Source of the DNA: an uncultured Prevotella sp.
Lineage (GTDB): Bacteria; Bacteroidota; Bacteroidia; Bacteroidales; Bacteroidaceae
DNA length: 40,742 nt
Direction of reading: 5' to 3'
Assembly: GCA_946548085.1 (NCBI GenBank)
Contig: CAMNPN010000048.1
Location: forward strand, 1-40,742
A program made the translations under genes and the position numbers. Positions 32,099 to 40,673 of this stretch are shown in pieces; position 1 is the first letter of the stretch, and each line of letters begins with the position of its first letter. The notes below the pieces were generated by a model that was given only the letters and a program-made list of their open reading frames with translations, ran no database searches and was not told the origin of the DNA.

Positions 32099-34570
32099 AT
32101 GAGACGACAATTGATGCGGATAATGGCACTTATGTGCCTAATGACCTGTCTCCAGCTGCAAGCGAAGGAGAATCGTTTCTATGTGTATAATGCAGCCAAC
32201 GGACTGGCCGACAATAGTGCGCAGACGATCTACTGTACGCAAAGCGGGCGGCTCGTCATCACCACGATGGGCCAGATCAATTTCTTCGATGGCCACATTT
32301 TTTCTTATATTGATCCCAGTAAGGAGAATATCTATCCGCTATCTAACTACCGCGGTTATTATCACCTGTATTTTGACCGTTTCCACCATCTCTGGTTGAA
32401 GAATACGCACAACGTCACATGCGTTGACCTGACTACGGAGAAATTTGTCGACTCTATCGAAGGCGTGTTTGCCGACTTCGGAATGACAGATCCCGTGCTT
32501 GATCTCTTTGTAGACTGTACCAACGTGGTGTGGCTGCTGACAGAGAAAGGGCTCTTCCAAGTAACTACTCATAATTATTATGAAGTCAAGCGGAACCTGA
32601 ACCTTCAGGACGTGGAAGTGTGGCAGGAGCGTTATCTGTTGCTGTTCTATGAAAATGGCCTGCTGGAGATGTTCGACATGGAGAAGAAGAAGAAGGTGTA
32701 TGAGGGTAAGCCCTATGACGCTGCTTCTGAGGCACTGTACAACCATACGTCGGTGCTGACGATTGTCGGCGATGCTTTTTATCAGCTGCGAAACGGTCAT
32801 GGTCAGGGTATCATGATGAAGTTCGATCTCAAGCAGAAGGAATGGGAAACACTCCTCAAGACCCCCTATACTCTCAGCAATGTGGTTGAGCACGACAGTG
32901 TGCTGTATATACCTTCAGCCTATGGCTATTGGACATACGATCTGGCAACAGCCAAGACGACCCACATCGAAATGATCAACATGGCTTTTGGTGGACAATT
33001 GCTTACGGACATGAACGCCCTGATTTTTGACAAGCAGGGTGGCATGTGGATCGGTACCGAGAAGCGAGGTCTGCTCTACACCCGTCCGCTGGTGTCACCA
33101 TTCCATGTGTATGACTGGACAAATCCTCGTGCCATCGAACTGGGAAGGCAGCTGGATCAGTTGCCACCTACGGCTACACGCTACCGTGACAAGTCGGTGA
33201 ACTGCGTGTATAGAGACTCCCGTGGATGGGATTGGGTAGGCACGTCGCTGGGGCTGCAAGTATTCAAGCATGAGTCGGATCTCCTGCCTGTGGTTTATAC
33301 CAAGGCCGATGGCCTGTTGAATAATGTCGTCCATACCATTATCGAGGACAATCTCCATAATATATGGGTAGGCACGAGCTTCGGACTAAGTTGCCTGATG
33401 ATGAAGGACGACCAGTTGCATTTCATCAACAGTTACAGCCAATGGGACAATATCCCGAGTGAGTCGTTTGAGAACGGACGGGCTCTCAAGATGGCCAATG
33501 GTGGGATTGCGATGAAGATGCTCGACCATGTCCTGGAGTTCTATCCTGAGAAGATGGTAACCGTCACCCAGGGCGAGAACTACAAGATCCATCCGAAGCT
33601 TGTCAGGGTGATGGTGAACGGCACAAACCTCCATACTGGCGAGGAGCTCGACGGGAAGGTCATCTTCGAGAAGGCCATCCCCCGGATATCGGAGATCAAC
33701 CTGAACTACAATCAGAACTCGGTGACACTGACGTTCTCTGCACTGAACTATTTCCGTCCGCAACAGACGTACTACCGCGTTCGTATCAATGGTCTTGACA
33801 ACACCTGGCGGGTGCTCACCAGCTACAATTCTGGTGGACTGGTCGACTCGCGCGGCATGCTTCACCTGCCGATGGTGGCCCTGAAGCCCGGCACATACAA
33901 GGTGGAGGTGCAGGCTTCAATGATTCCTGATATGTGGGAGACGGAGCCTTATGAGTGGGTTATCAACATAAACGAGCCCTGGTGGCGTACGACAGGTGTG
34001 AGATGGCTCTTGCTGTTGTTGTTGCTGTCGCTCCTGGCTGTGAACACCTATTATTATATGCGTAATGTGAACATGAGGGCGATGCGTAACTCTCAGGAGC
34101 AAGGCATCGTGCGACAGATACGTACCTTTGCCGAGCACTGCAGCCGTCAGGATTTGGTACAGCTCGAACCTATACCAGAAGAGTACATGGGCATGGATAG
34201 CGAGTACCAGAGCTCCCTCACACCAGAGTTCGTCGCCACGATGGAGAAGATTTTCCCCTTGGTGCTGAAGAAGGATTCCGGTCGGCTGACGATGCGCGAA
34301 CTGAGTGAAGCGGCAGGCATGGAACTTCAGCCGTTCTACCAGCTCATTCTGAGTAATATCTTTAAGAGTCCGCGTCCGATGGCGAAGACGCTGATGCTGA
34401 AGAAAGCCGAGAAACTGCTGGTCATGACAGAGAAGGATCTGGAGTATATTGCGTCGGAGTGTGGCTTCGTGTCGCCAAATTATTTCATCGCCACATTCTA
34501 CCGCAGTTACAAGATGACGCCGGATCTCTTCCGTCGCCAGTACAGCCACCTCAGGCGGAAAAGCAAATAA
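32099..34570 (+). CDS. transmembrane sensor-regulator: two-component-type propeller, Y_Y_Y domain and AraC HTH
   Basis: 823 aa from the ATG at 32099, chosen because it follows the promoter and starts a signal peptide (MRRQLMRIMALMCLMTCLQL, then QA). The periplasmic part has reg_prop beta-propeller blades (NGLADNSAQTIYCTQSGRLV, WIGTEKRGLLYT, NGLLNNVVHTIIEDN-like repeats, IWVGTSFGLSCL). A Y_Y_Y domain follows (about 550-625, NQNSVTLTFSALNYFRPQQT, then YYRVRINGLDNTWR). One transmembrane helix lies at about 645-665 (WLLLLLLLSLLAVNTYYYM). The cytoplasmic C-terminus is an AraC-type helix-turn-helix (about 725-823). There is no histidine kinase or receiver, unlike hybrid two-component regulators, so the signal would pass directly from periplasm to DNA as in SusR-like proteins. 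Its target is unknown; no SusCD pair is nearby. Confidence 0.85.
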   Translation: MRRQLMRIMALMCLMTCLQLQAKENRFYVYNAANGLADNSAQTIYCTQSGRLVITTMGQINFFDGHIFSYIDPSKENIYPLSNYRGYYHLYFDRFHHLWLKNTHNVTCVDLTTEKFVDSIEGVFADFGMTDPVLDLFVDCTNVVWLLTEKGLFQVTTHNYYEVKRNLNLQDVEVWQERYLLLFYENGLLEMFDMEKKKKVYEGKPYDAASEALYNHTSVLTIVGDAFYQLRNGHGQGIMMKFDLKQKEWETLLKTPYTLSNVVEHDSVLYIPSAYGYWTYDLATAKTTHIEMINMAFGGQLLTDMNALIFDKQGGMWIGTEKRGLLYTRPLVSPFHVYDWTNPRAIELGRQLDQLPPTATRYRDKSVNCVYRDSRGWDWVGTSLGLQVFKHESDLLPVVYTKADGLLNNVVHTIIEDNLHNIWVGTSFGLSCLMMKDDQLHFINSYSQWDNIPSESFENGRALKMANGGIAMKMLDHVLEFYPEKMVTVTQGENYKIHPKLVRVMVNGTNLHTGEELDGKVIFEKAIPRISEINLNYNQNSVTLTFSALNYFRPQQTYYRVRINGLDNTWRVLTSYNSGGLVDSRGMLHLPMVALKPGTYKVEVQASMIPDMWETEPYEWVININEPWWRTTGVRWLLLLLLLSLLAVNTYYYMRNVNMRAMRNSQEQGIVRQIRTFAEHCSRQDLVQLEPIPEEYMGMDSEYQSSLTPEFVATMEKIFPLVLKKDSGRLTMRELSEAAGMELQPFYQLILSNIFKSPRPMAKTLMLKKAEKLLVMTEKDLEYIASECGFVSPNYFIATFYRSYKMTPDLFRRQYSHLRRKSK

Positions 34571-34573
34571 GTG

Positions 34574-35809
34574 TCAGATCGTGATTTGTCCGAAGGCCAC
34601 CAGCCGCCACGTCCTTCCACCGTCCTCCTTGTAGTAGATGAGAGCCTGATAGCGGTTCTCTGTTTGGTAGAAGTTTCCCTCGGAGGGTAGCAGATGTCGC
34701 CTCCCGCTACTGTCTTCCCACAGGTATTGATAGGAGTAGTAGCCTTGCTTCTGCATGACGGCAGCAGTGTACATGCCCGTCTCTTCATCATAACTGAGTC
34801 GGTAGGTGTCGCTGCTTTCCGTTGTCCACAGCCCGTCGATGATTACATGGCCATCGACGAGCGGATCTGACTTCAGCCGGTAGTTCACCCATACGTAGTC
34901 GCTGATGATGTCGTTCTCACGGTTGTCGCTGTTGCGGATGTAGAAGGCGCCGTTGGCATCCTCGTCGTAGAGGTAGTTTGGTCGTGGCTCGCTGACGAAG
35001 GGGTACACCTGATAGTAGTCGCCGTCCCAGCGGATGTAGTCGATGCCCATGGTGGGATGGCTGGGGTCGAGTACCTCGTACTTGCGGTATTCGTTGCCGG
35101 CGTCGAAGATGTATGCCATGGTATGCTTCCACTCAAATCCGTTCTGGTTGATGAATGTGGGTGGCACGTTGCGGCGGCAGTTGTCTTCGCGGCCGTTCTG
35201 CATCACCACGGTGTAAACCTGCTCGTCGGGCCGTGTGACGTTGTGGGCAAAGTTCCCCACGGACATGGATACCTGTTGGTGACTGCCGTTGTGGTCGATG
35301 TCGGTGTTGGTAGTGGCGCTCATGGAGAGTTGCACCGATTGCTCTGTAATCATGAATTCCACGGTGAGCACGTCGCCGTCAGAACCGTCCTCGGTGATGT
35401 GGAGTCGGTAGTTGCCGCTCATTTTCAGCTGGCACTGGTCGTTGGGTAGCGTCAGCTGGTAGTGTGTATAGGCGACGGTGGTGTTGATGGAGTGCTCATA
35501 GTCGTCGATGATAAGGTCGTTGAAGCCGTTCAGCCAGTCGCTCTCGAAAACGTCGGTGCAGGTGGTCCAGTCAGCCTCGCAGCGCTCGATATGGCATACG
35601 TAGCGGTGATAGTCGTGCGACAGCTCGTCGAAGGCCACATGCAGCCGGTCGGCAGAGTTGAGCTTCATCACGGGCATCGACTGCCAGTTCTGGTTAACCA
35701 CGGCCTGCAGCGACTTCACCTGCGGGTCGTAGACTTTATGAAATCCTGCTGCCGGCAAGGCTGCCAGCAGCAGGACTATGATGGTGGTGATAGCCGAAAG
35801 TCTTCTCAC
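34574..35809 (-). CDS. DUF5103 / type IX secretion plug-like protein
   Basis: A 411-aa protein with a signal peptide (1-21, ending PAAG). It is nearly all beta: YRYVCHIERCEADWT, ESDWLNGFNDLIIDDYEHSI, NTTVAYTHYQLTLPND, SGNYRLHI, FINQNGFEWKHTMAYI, then GYYSYQYLWEDSSG. This is the DUF5103 layout (N-terminal beta sandwich with the DWxxS-DWLNGFN segment). Family members include the Plug protein that blocks the SprA translocon of the type IX secretion system. It lies 22 nt downstream of pgk in the same direction, probably in one operon. No other T9SS gene is in the window. Confidence 0.82.
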   Translation of the reverse strand: MRRLSAITTIIVLLLAALPAAGFHKVYDPQVKSLQAVVNQNWQSMPVMKLNSADRLHVAFDELSHDYHRYVCHIERCEADWTTCTDVFESDWLNGFNDLIIDDYEHSINTTVAYTHYQLTLPNDQCQLKMSGNYRLHITEDGSDGDVLTVEFMITEQSVQLSMSATTNTDIDHNGSHQQVSMSVGNFAHNVTRPDEQVYTVVMQNGREDNCRRNVPPTFINQNGFEWKHTMAYIFDAGNEYRKYEVLDPSHPTMGIDYIRWDGDYYQVYPFVSEPRPNYLYDEDANGAFYIRNSDNRENDIISDYVWVNYRLKSDPLVDGHVIIDGLWTTESSDTYRLSYDEETGMYTAAVMQKQGYYSYQYLWEDSSGRRHLLPSEGNFYQTENRYQALIYYKEDGGRTWRLVAFGQITI

Positions 35810-35831
35810 TTCTCACCTTTCACCTTTGTGA

Positions 35832-37103
35832 TTACTCGCCCTTGATGGCAGCAACGCCGGGGAGCACCTTGCCCTCGATGGCCTCGAGCAGAGCACCACC
35901 GCCGGTAGAGATGTAGCTCACCTTGTCGGCCAGACCGAACTTGTTGACACAAGCCACAGAGTCGCCACCGCCGATCAGCGAGAAGGCACCCTCAGCTGTA
36001 GCCTCTGCGATAGCCTCACCGATGGCGCGGCTACCGGCAGTGAAGTCGTCGCACTCGAACACACCGGCAGGACCGTTCCACAGGATGGTCTTGGCACCCT
36101 TGATGGCCTTGCGGAAATCGTCCTGAGAAGCGGGACCGGCATCAACACCCTCGAAACCGGCGGGCACCTTGTTGGCAGGGCAGGTGATGATCTCAGAGCC
36201 GGGCTTCACGGTCATCGTACCGAAGTCGAGGCCGTTGGTAGCCGTGCAGTCAGAGCCGAGCACGAGCTCCACACCGTTCTTCTTGGCAAGCTCCTCAACA
36301 CCCAGGGCTACATCGAGCTTGTCGAGCTCAACGATAGAGTTACCAATCTCGCCGTCGTGAGCCTTGGCGAAGGTGTAGGTCATGCCACCGCAGAGGATGA
36401 GCTTGTCGACCTTACCCAGCAGGTTCTCGATGATACCGATCTTAGAAGATACCTTCGAACCACCCATGATGGCTACGAACGGACGCTTGATGTTAGAGAG
36501 CACGTTATCTACAGCCTGTACCTCCTTCTCCATCAGCAGGCCGAGCATCTTGTTGTCAGCATCGAAGTAGTCGGCGATGACAGCGGTAGAGGCGTGCTTG
36601 CGGTGAGCGGTACCGAAGGCATCCATCACATAGCAGTCAGCATACGAAGCGAGTGTCTTGGCGAACTCCTTCTGTCTGGCCTTCATGGCCTTCTTGGCCT
36701 CGTCGTAAGCGGGGTCGGTCTTCTCGATGCCCACGGGCTTACCTTCCTCTTCGGGATAGTAGCGCAGGTTCTCGAGCAGCAGAGCCTCACCCATCTTCAG
36801 GGCCTTGGCAGCGTCGGCAGCCTTGGCACAGTCGGGAGCGAAAGCTACGGGCACACCCAGAGCCTTCTCCACAGCCTCACGGATCTGTCCAAGAGACAGT
36901 TTGGGGTTTACCTTACCTTTGGGCTTGCCCATGTGCGACATGATGATCGTGGCGCCACCGTCAGCCAGGATCTTCTTCAGGGTGGGGAGGGCACCGCGGA
37001 TGCGGGTGTCGTCGGTGATCTTACCATTCTCGTCGAGGGGTACGTTGAAGTCTACACGTACGATTGCCTTCTTACCGGCAAAGTTGAATTCGTTGATTGT
37101 CAT
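35832..37103 (-). CDS. pgk: phosphoglycerate kinase
   Basis: 423 aa, slightly longer than the usual 390-400, as is typical of Bacteroidetes PGK. It shows the substrate-binding [10 protein letters not shown] and [12 protein letters not shown] near the start, [19 protein letters not shown], the hinge region, [18 protein letters not shown] and the C-terminal STGGGALLE. It makes ATP from 1,3-bisphosphoglycerate in glycolysis. The DUF5103 gene follows after 22 nt. The leader carries a palindrome just after the -7 box. Confidence 0.97.
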   Translation of the reverse strand: MTINEFNFAGKKAIVRVDFNVPLDENGKITDDTRIRGALPTLKKILADGGATIIMSHMGKPKGKVNPKLSLGQIREAVEKALGVPVAFAPDCAKAADAAKALKMGEALLLENLRYYPEEEGKPVGIEKTDPAYDEAKKAMKARQKEFAKTLASYADCYVMDAFGTAHRKHASTAVIADYFDADNKMLGLLMEKEVQAVDNVLSNIKRPFVAIMGGSKVSSKIGIIENLLGKVDKLILCGGMTYTFAKAHDGEIGNSIVELDKLDVALGVEELAKKNGVELVLGSDCTATNGLDFGTMTVKPGSEIITCPANKVPAGFEGVDAGPASQDDFRKAIKGAKTILWNGPAGVFECDDFTAGSRAIGEAIAEATAEGAFSLIGGGDSVACVNKFGLADKVSYISTGGGALLEAIEGKVLPGVAAIKGE

Positions 37104-37133
37104 AATTGTATTATTATTAATAATGTGTAAAAA

Positions 37134-37149
37134 CAGTTCTTTCGAACTG
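37134..37149. promoter_or_regulatory. palindrome at the pgk transcription start
   Basis: CAGTTC-TTTC-GAACTG is a perfect 6-bp inverted repeat directly downstream of the pgk -7 box, where an operator or the 5' hairpin of the mRNA would lie. Confidence 0.4.
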
Positions 37150-37157
37150 CAAAGTTA
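37150..37157 (-). promoter_or_regulatory. -7 box of pgk
   Basis: The minus strand reads TAACTTTG, 46 nt before the pgk ATG. Confidence 0.6.
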
Positions 37158-37280
37158 CAAATAAAATCGGAACACGGCTGAAATGTGACGCAGAGTTTTC
37201 TCCTTTTTTTGCTTTTTTAATATAATTCTCTGCGTCGCTGTATCTCTGTGTTGATAAAAAGCTGTAATTTTGCAGGCGAA

Positions 37281-37937
37281 ATGAAGAAAGATACAGTTAT
37301 TATTCTGAGCGGCGGCATGGACTCTGTGACCCTGCTCTACGACCAGCAGGCGCGTGTCGCCCTGGCCGTGTCGTTCGACTATGGCAGTAAGCACAATGCC
37401 CGTGAGATCCCCTTTGCCCGTCTGCACTGTGAGCGGCTGGGCATCCGTCACATCGTGATACCGCTCGATTTTATGACGAGCTATTTCAAGAGTTCGCTCC
37501 TTGAGGGTGGGGAGGAGATTCCTGAGGGCCACTATGCCGCCGAGAACATGAAGTCGACGGTGGTGCCCTTCCGCAATGGTATCATGCTCTCCATCGCCGT
37601 GGGTATCGCCGAGAGCAACGGGCTGCAGTTCGTGATGATGGCCAACCACGGTGGCGATCATACCATCTATCCCGACTGTACGCCTGAGTTTGTCGCCGCC
37701 TTCGACGAGGCATCCAGGGCGGGCACGTTTGTGAACGTGGGGCTGCTGTCGCCTTTCTGCCAGCTGACGAAGGCAGACATCGCCCGTCGTGGACGGCAGC
37801 TGGGCATCGACTACAGCGAGACGTGGAGCTGCTACAAGGGTGGCGAGGTGCACTGCGGCAAGTGCGGCACCTGCGTCGAACGGCGCGAAGCCCTGGCCGA
37901 GGCCGGCATCGACGACCCGACACGTTACGAAGAGTGA
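37281..37937 (+). CDS. queC: 7-cyano-7-deazaguanine (preQ0) synthase
   Basis: 218 aa from the ATG at 37281; an in-frame GTG at 37248 lies upstream of the TAATTTTG box (37265-37272) and is rejected. The PP-loop ATP site is ILSGGMDSVTLLYD (about 8-21). The zinc site near the C-terminus is CYKGGEVHCGKCGTC (four Cys). It converts 7-carboxy-7-deazaguanine, ammonia and ATP to preQ0 on the way to queuosine. If the -7 box is right the leader is only a few nucleotides. It converges with radA, with 28 nt between them. No other que gene is nearby. Confidence 0.95.
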   Translation: MKKDTVIILSGGMDSVTLLYDQQARVALAVSFDYGSKHNAREIPFARLHCERLGIRHIVIPLDFMTSYFKSSLLEGGEEIPEGHYAAENMKSTVVPFRNGIMLSIAVGIAESNGLQFVMMANHGGDHTIYPDCTPEFVAAFDEASRAGTFVNVGLLSPFCQLTKADIARRGRQLGIDYSETWSCYKGGEVHCGKCGTCVERREALAEAGIDDPTRYEE

Positions 37938-37965
37938 CCGTACCTCCGTACCCCGCAGAGTCTGG

Positions 37966-39363
37966 TTAGCCGAAAAGCTCTCGCAGCGCCTCCTCTACCT
38001 TGCGTACGGGGTGGATGTTGATTTGATATTTCTTGCGGTCTATCCCCTGCAGGTTATATTTTGGAATGATGATATCGCTGAATCCGAGTTTCTCGGCTTC
38101 GGCGATACGCTGTTCGATGCGGTTCACGGGGCGCACCTCGCCAGAGAGCCCCACCTCGCCACACATACACCAGCCCTGATCGATGGGAGTGTCGACGTTC
38201 GAGGAGAGCACGGCGGCAATGATGCTCAGGTCCATCGCCATATCCGTCACCCTGAGGCCGCCGGCGATGTTGAGGAACACATCCTTCTGCATCAGCTTGA
38301 AGCCCACGCGCTTCTCGAGCACCGCCAGTAGCATGTTCAGCCGGCGCTGGTCGAAACCCGTGGCAGAGCGCTGGGGCGTGCCGTAGGCTGCTGTCGACAC
38401 GAGGGCCTGGGTCTCTACGAGGAAGGGGCGCACGCCCTCGATGGCACTCGAGATGGCCACCCCGGAGAGTCCCTCATGGTCTTGTGTGAGCAACAGCTCC
38501 GAGGGGTTCGACACCTGGCGCAGTCCCGTCTGCTGCATCTCGTAGATGCCGAGCTCGGAGGTAGAGCCGAAGCGGTTTTTCATCGAGCGCAGGATGCGGT
38601 ACATGTAGTGCTGGTCGCCCTCAAACTGTATCACCGTGTCTACGATATGCTCCAGTATCTTCGGCCCGGCGAGGGTGCCCTCCTTCGTGATGTGGCCTAT
38701 CAGTATGACGGGCACGCCCGACGACTTGGCGAAGCGGAGCAGGGCAGAGGCGCACTCCCTGACCTGGGCGATGCTGCCGGCGCTCGACTCCACATCCTCC
38801 GTCATCACGGTCTGTATCGAGTCGATGATTACCATCTCAGGCTGCTCAGCCTTGATGTGGTCGAAGATATGTTCCAGCGAGTTCTCGCAGAGAATGAGGA
38901 AGTTGTCGTTCTCGTCGTGGGGGATGCGCGAGGCCCTCATCTTCAGCTGGTGGGCGCTCTCCTCGCCGCTCACGTAGAGAATCTTTTTCTCGGGCATGCG
39001 TAGCATCGTCTGCAGCGAGAGCGTCGATTTGCCGATGCCCGGCTCGCCGCCCAGCAGCACGATACTGCCCGGCACGAGTCCGCCGCCCAGCACGCGGTTC
39101 AGTTCCGAGTCGTGCATGTCGATGCGCGGATCGTCGTGGGCAGAGATGTCACGGAGACGGAGCACGCGGTTATCCTTCGTGTTCCTGGTCTCTCCACTGC
39201 GTATCGAGGCCGCTGCCGAGCGGGCCGCATGGGTTCCGCTGTCGTTGGCGATGCGGATCTCCTTGAACGTGTTCCACTGTCCACACGACGGGCACTTGCC
39301 TATCCACTTGGGCGACTCTTGGCCGCAGTTGGAGCATACGTATGCTATCTTGTCTTTTGCCAT
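37966..39363 (-). CDS. radA: DNA repair protein RadA (Sms)
   Basis: 465 aa from the ATG at 39363 (MAKDKIAYVC); 27 further in-frame upstream codons would overlap the promoter. The N-terminal C4 zinc finger is CSNCGQESPKWIGKCPSCGQ. Walker A is GGEPGIGKST (about 103-112), Walker B is EMVIIDSIQT, and the RadA-specific KNRFGS follows. A Lon-type C-terminal domain covers about 300-465 (NIAGGLRVTDMAMDLSIIAA). It promotes branch migration of recombination intermediates. Confidence 0.96.
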   Translation of the reverse strand: MAKDKIAYVCSNCGQESPKWIGKCPSCGQWNTFKEIRIANDSGTHAARSAAASIRSGETRNTKDNRVLRLRDISAHDDPRIDMHDSELNRVLGGGLVPGSIVLLGGEPGIGKSTLSLQTMLRMPEKKILYVSGEESAHQLKMRASRIPHDENDNFLILCENSLEHIFDHIKAEQPEMVIIDSIQTVMTEDVESSAGSIAQVRECASALLRFAKSSGVPVILIGHITKEGTLAGPKILEHIVDTVIQFEGDQHYMYRILRSMKNRFGSTSELGIYEMQQTGLRQVSNPSELLLTQDHEGLSGVAISSAIEGVRPFLVETQALVSTAAYGTPQRSATGFDQRRLNMLLAVLEKRVGFKLMQKDVFLNIAGGLRVTDMAMDLSIIAAVLSSNVDTPIDQGWCMCGEVGLSGEVRPVNRIEQRIAEAEKLGFSDIIIPKYNLQGIDRKKYQINIHPVRKVEEALRELFG

Positions 39364-39413
39364 CTTTTTTATTCTTTCGCGATATGTTCCGATGCTGTTT
39401 TGCATCCTGACCG

Positions 39414-39421
39414 CAAAGGTA
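39414..39421 (-). promoter_or_regulatory. -7 box of radA
   Basis: The minus strand reads TACCTTTG, 50 nt before the radA ATG at 39363. Confidence 0.6.
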
Positions 39422-39650
39422 GGAACTTTTTCTGAAACGGCCAAATCATATTCACGATTTTACACGCATTGACATGAAAGACTGTCCAGTCTCCTTTCAT
39501 ACTGCTATGAGGAGCTTTTTGTCGAGGCCTAAGAATACGGTATTTTACTCTTTCTGATGCCTCTTTTGGACAGAAACAGACGGTGCTTTGCCGTTTTGTC
39601 CAAAGACGGGGACTTTGTCCATTGCTTCTGAATAAAAAGTGGGGAAAAAG

Positions 39651-39683
39651 TTTGGAATGAGGCTAAAAAGCGTTGTATCTTTG
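39651..39683 (+). promoter_or_regulatory. promoter of the tssD-like gene
   Basis: TTTG (39651-39654), 21 nt, TATCTTTG (39676-39683): a canonical pair. The predicted leader is about 115 nt and contains the octamer array. The stretch 39480-39640 before it holds GGAC/GTCC-rich hairpins (for example 39565-39604) but no gene. Confidence 0.7.
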
Positions 39684-39693
39684 CATCGTCAAT

Positions 39694-39757
39694 CAGACAA
39701 ATAGACAATTAGACATTTGGACGATTAGACAGTTAGACATTTAGACAAAGAGACAAA
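39694..39757. repeat. tandem array of eight 8-bp units
   Basis: Eight consecutive octamers, consensus TAGACATT: CAGACAAA, TAGACAAT, TAGACATT, TGGACGAT, TAGACAGT, TAGACATT, TAGACAAA, GAGACAAA. The array lies between the promoter and the start of the tssD-like gene. Confidence 0.8.
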
Positions 39758-39804
39758 TAAAAAATAGTATTAACAATTAAAAAATTAAAGAAAGGAAATA
39801 TATT

Positions 39805-40202
39805 ATGGCAGCAAATGTAACACCAGTAGTATTAGAGGTAAAGGATTTCGAGCCTCGTGAAGTAATGATGGTAGACTACAAGTTCGATCAGGCTACCGAT
39901 CGTGAAGGACAGATTGCAGGTATTCCCCGTGGTGGAAGAGTGAACATCCGCGTGAAGGCGATGAACGACGGCAACAACCAACTGTTGGCCAGGATGCTCG
40001 ACCCGACGAGTCCGAAGGACTTCGCAGTGAAGTTCGTGAACACGGTGGACGGTGCAGCGATGAAGGAGCTGAAGGGTAGAACTGCTATTGCATCAACTAC
40101 GTCGAGAAGTGGGAGGACGGGCAGCAGCACTTCGAGGAGATCGAGATCGTGTGCCAGAAGCTCGAGAACGGCCCCGTCGCCTACGACAATCCTTGGAAGT
40201 AG
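39805..40202 (+). pseudogene. type VI secretion tube protein TssD (Hcp)-like, frameshifted
   Basis: The first 91 or so codons give a Bacteroidetes TssD/Hcp-like start: VMMVDYKFDQATDREGQIAG, then IPRGGRVNIRVKAMNDGNNQ, LLARMLDPTSP and DGAAMKELKG. At about 40080 the family pattern moves to another frame, which reads NCYCINYVEKWEDGQQHFEE, IEIVCQKLENG and PVAYDNPWK, stopping at 40202. The zero frame continues into an unlikely Arg/Ser-rich tail to 40236. One deleted base (or two inserted) near GGTAGAAC explains this; there is no slippery heptamer. The start has AAAGGAAATATATT upstream. No other T6SS gene is seen, so it was an orphan tube or effector-carrier gene. A sequencing error is possible. Confidence 0.7.
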
Positions 40203-40215
40203 GCGAGTAAGCGAG

Positions 40216-40244
40216 GGGAGAGTCAAGCTCGCTTGAACTCTCCC
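40216..40244 (+). terminator. strong hairpin after the tssD-like gene
   Basis: GGGAGAGT-CAAGC (40216-40228) pairs with GCTTG-ACTCTCCC (40231-40244) with one bulged A. GTAGGC/GCCTAC (40199-40204 and 40253-40258) extends the fold outward. There is no immediate T-run. Confidence 0.5.
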
Positions 40245-40294
40245 GAGCGTGAGCCTACTCGATGCGAAGCATCAAATAAAAGAGTAAGTGAGAA

Positions 40295-40350
40295 CATAGA
40301 GGGGACGGGTGAATGGGTACTATATACCCAGTCGCCTCTGTCCCCCTATG
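40295..40350. repeat. nested palindrome, intergenic repeat
   Basis: The outer arms CATAGAGGGGAC (40295-40306) and GTCCCCCTATG (40340-40350) pair with one extra base. The inner arms are TGGGTA (40314-40319) and TACCCA (40325-40330). It shares AACATAGAGGGGAC and GGGGACAGAGGC with the palindrome at 75-105. Confidence 0.6.
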
Positions 40351-40420
40351 ACTACTCAAGCGTTTCCAAACATCAAAACACCTGCCAGCGGACTGAGAGA
40401 AAACCGTAAGCGGACTTCGA

Positions 40421-40486
40421 CTTTCCTAACGGCAAACTCTCACTTTCCTAACGGCAAACTCTCACTTTGCTAACTGCAAACTTTCT
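40421..40486. repeat. 22-bp tandem array, 3 units
   Basis: Two identical units, CTTTCCTAACGGCAAACTCT plus CA (40421-40442 and 40443-40464), and a diverged third (40465-40486). No gene is visible from 40245 to the window end. Confidence 0.85.
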
Positions 40487-40673
40487 ACAGAGAGAGTAAT
40501 AACCATTTAGAAAGTCGCTGCTTGGCCTGATCGAGCGCGTCACCTTCGCGCTCACGACGTGTCAGATACGTCGTGAGCACTATATTAGTCTCCGCTTAAA
40601 GCGATTGAAAGTGCCGGGGAAAACGATGGTTTCCATGGGGGAAACCAATAGAAAGTGCCGTCTAAAGCCTTTG

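Noticed and set aside
37201..37280. preQ1 riboswitch before queC
   Set aside because: The -7 box ends 9 nt before the ATG, leaving no room for an aptamer in the leader.
39563..39640. GGAC/GTCC-rich alternative hairpins that could be an attenuator
   Set aside because: They lie upstream of the tssD-like promoter and not in any predicted leader; the pairing is modest.
40075..40095. Programmed ribosomal frameshift in the tssD-like gene
   Set aside because: There is no slippery heptamer or clear downstream stimulator, and the family is not known to use one. A simple indel is likelier.
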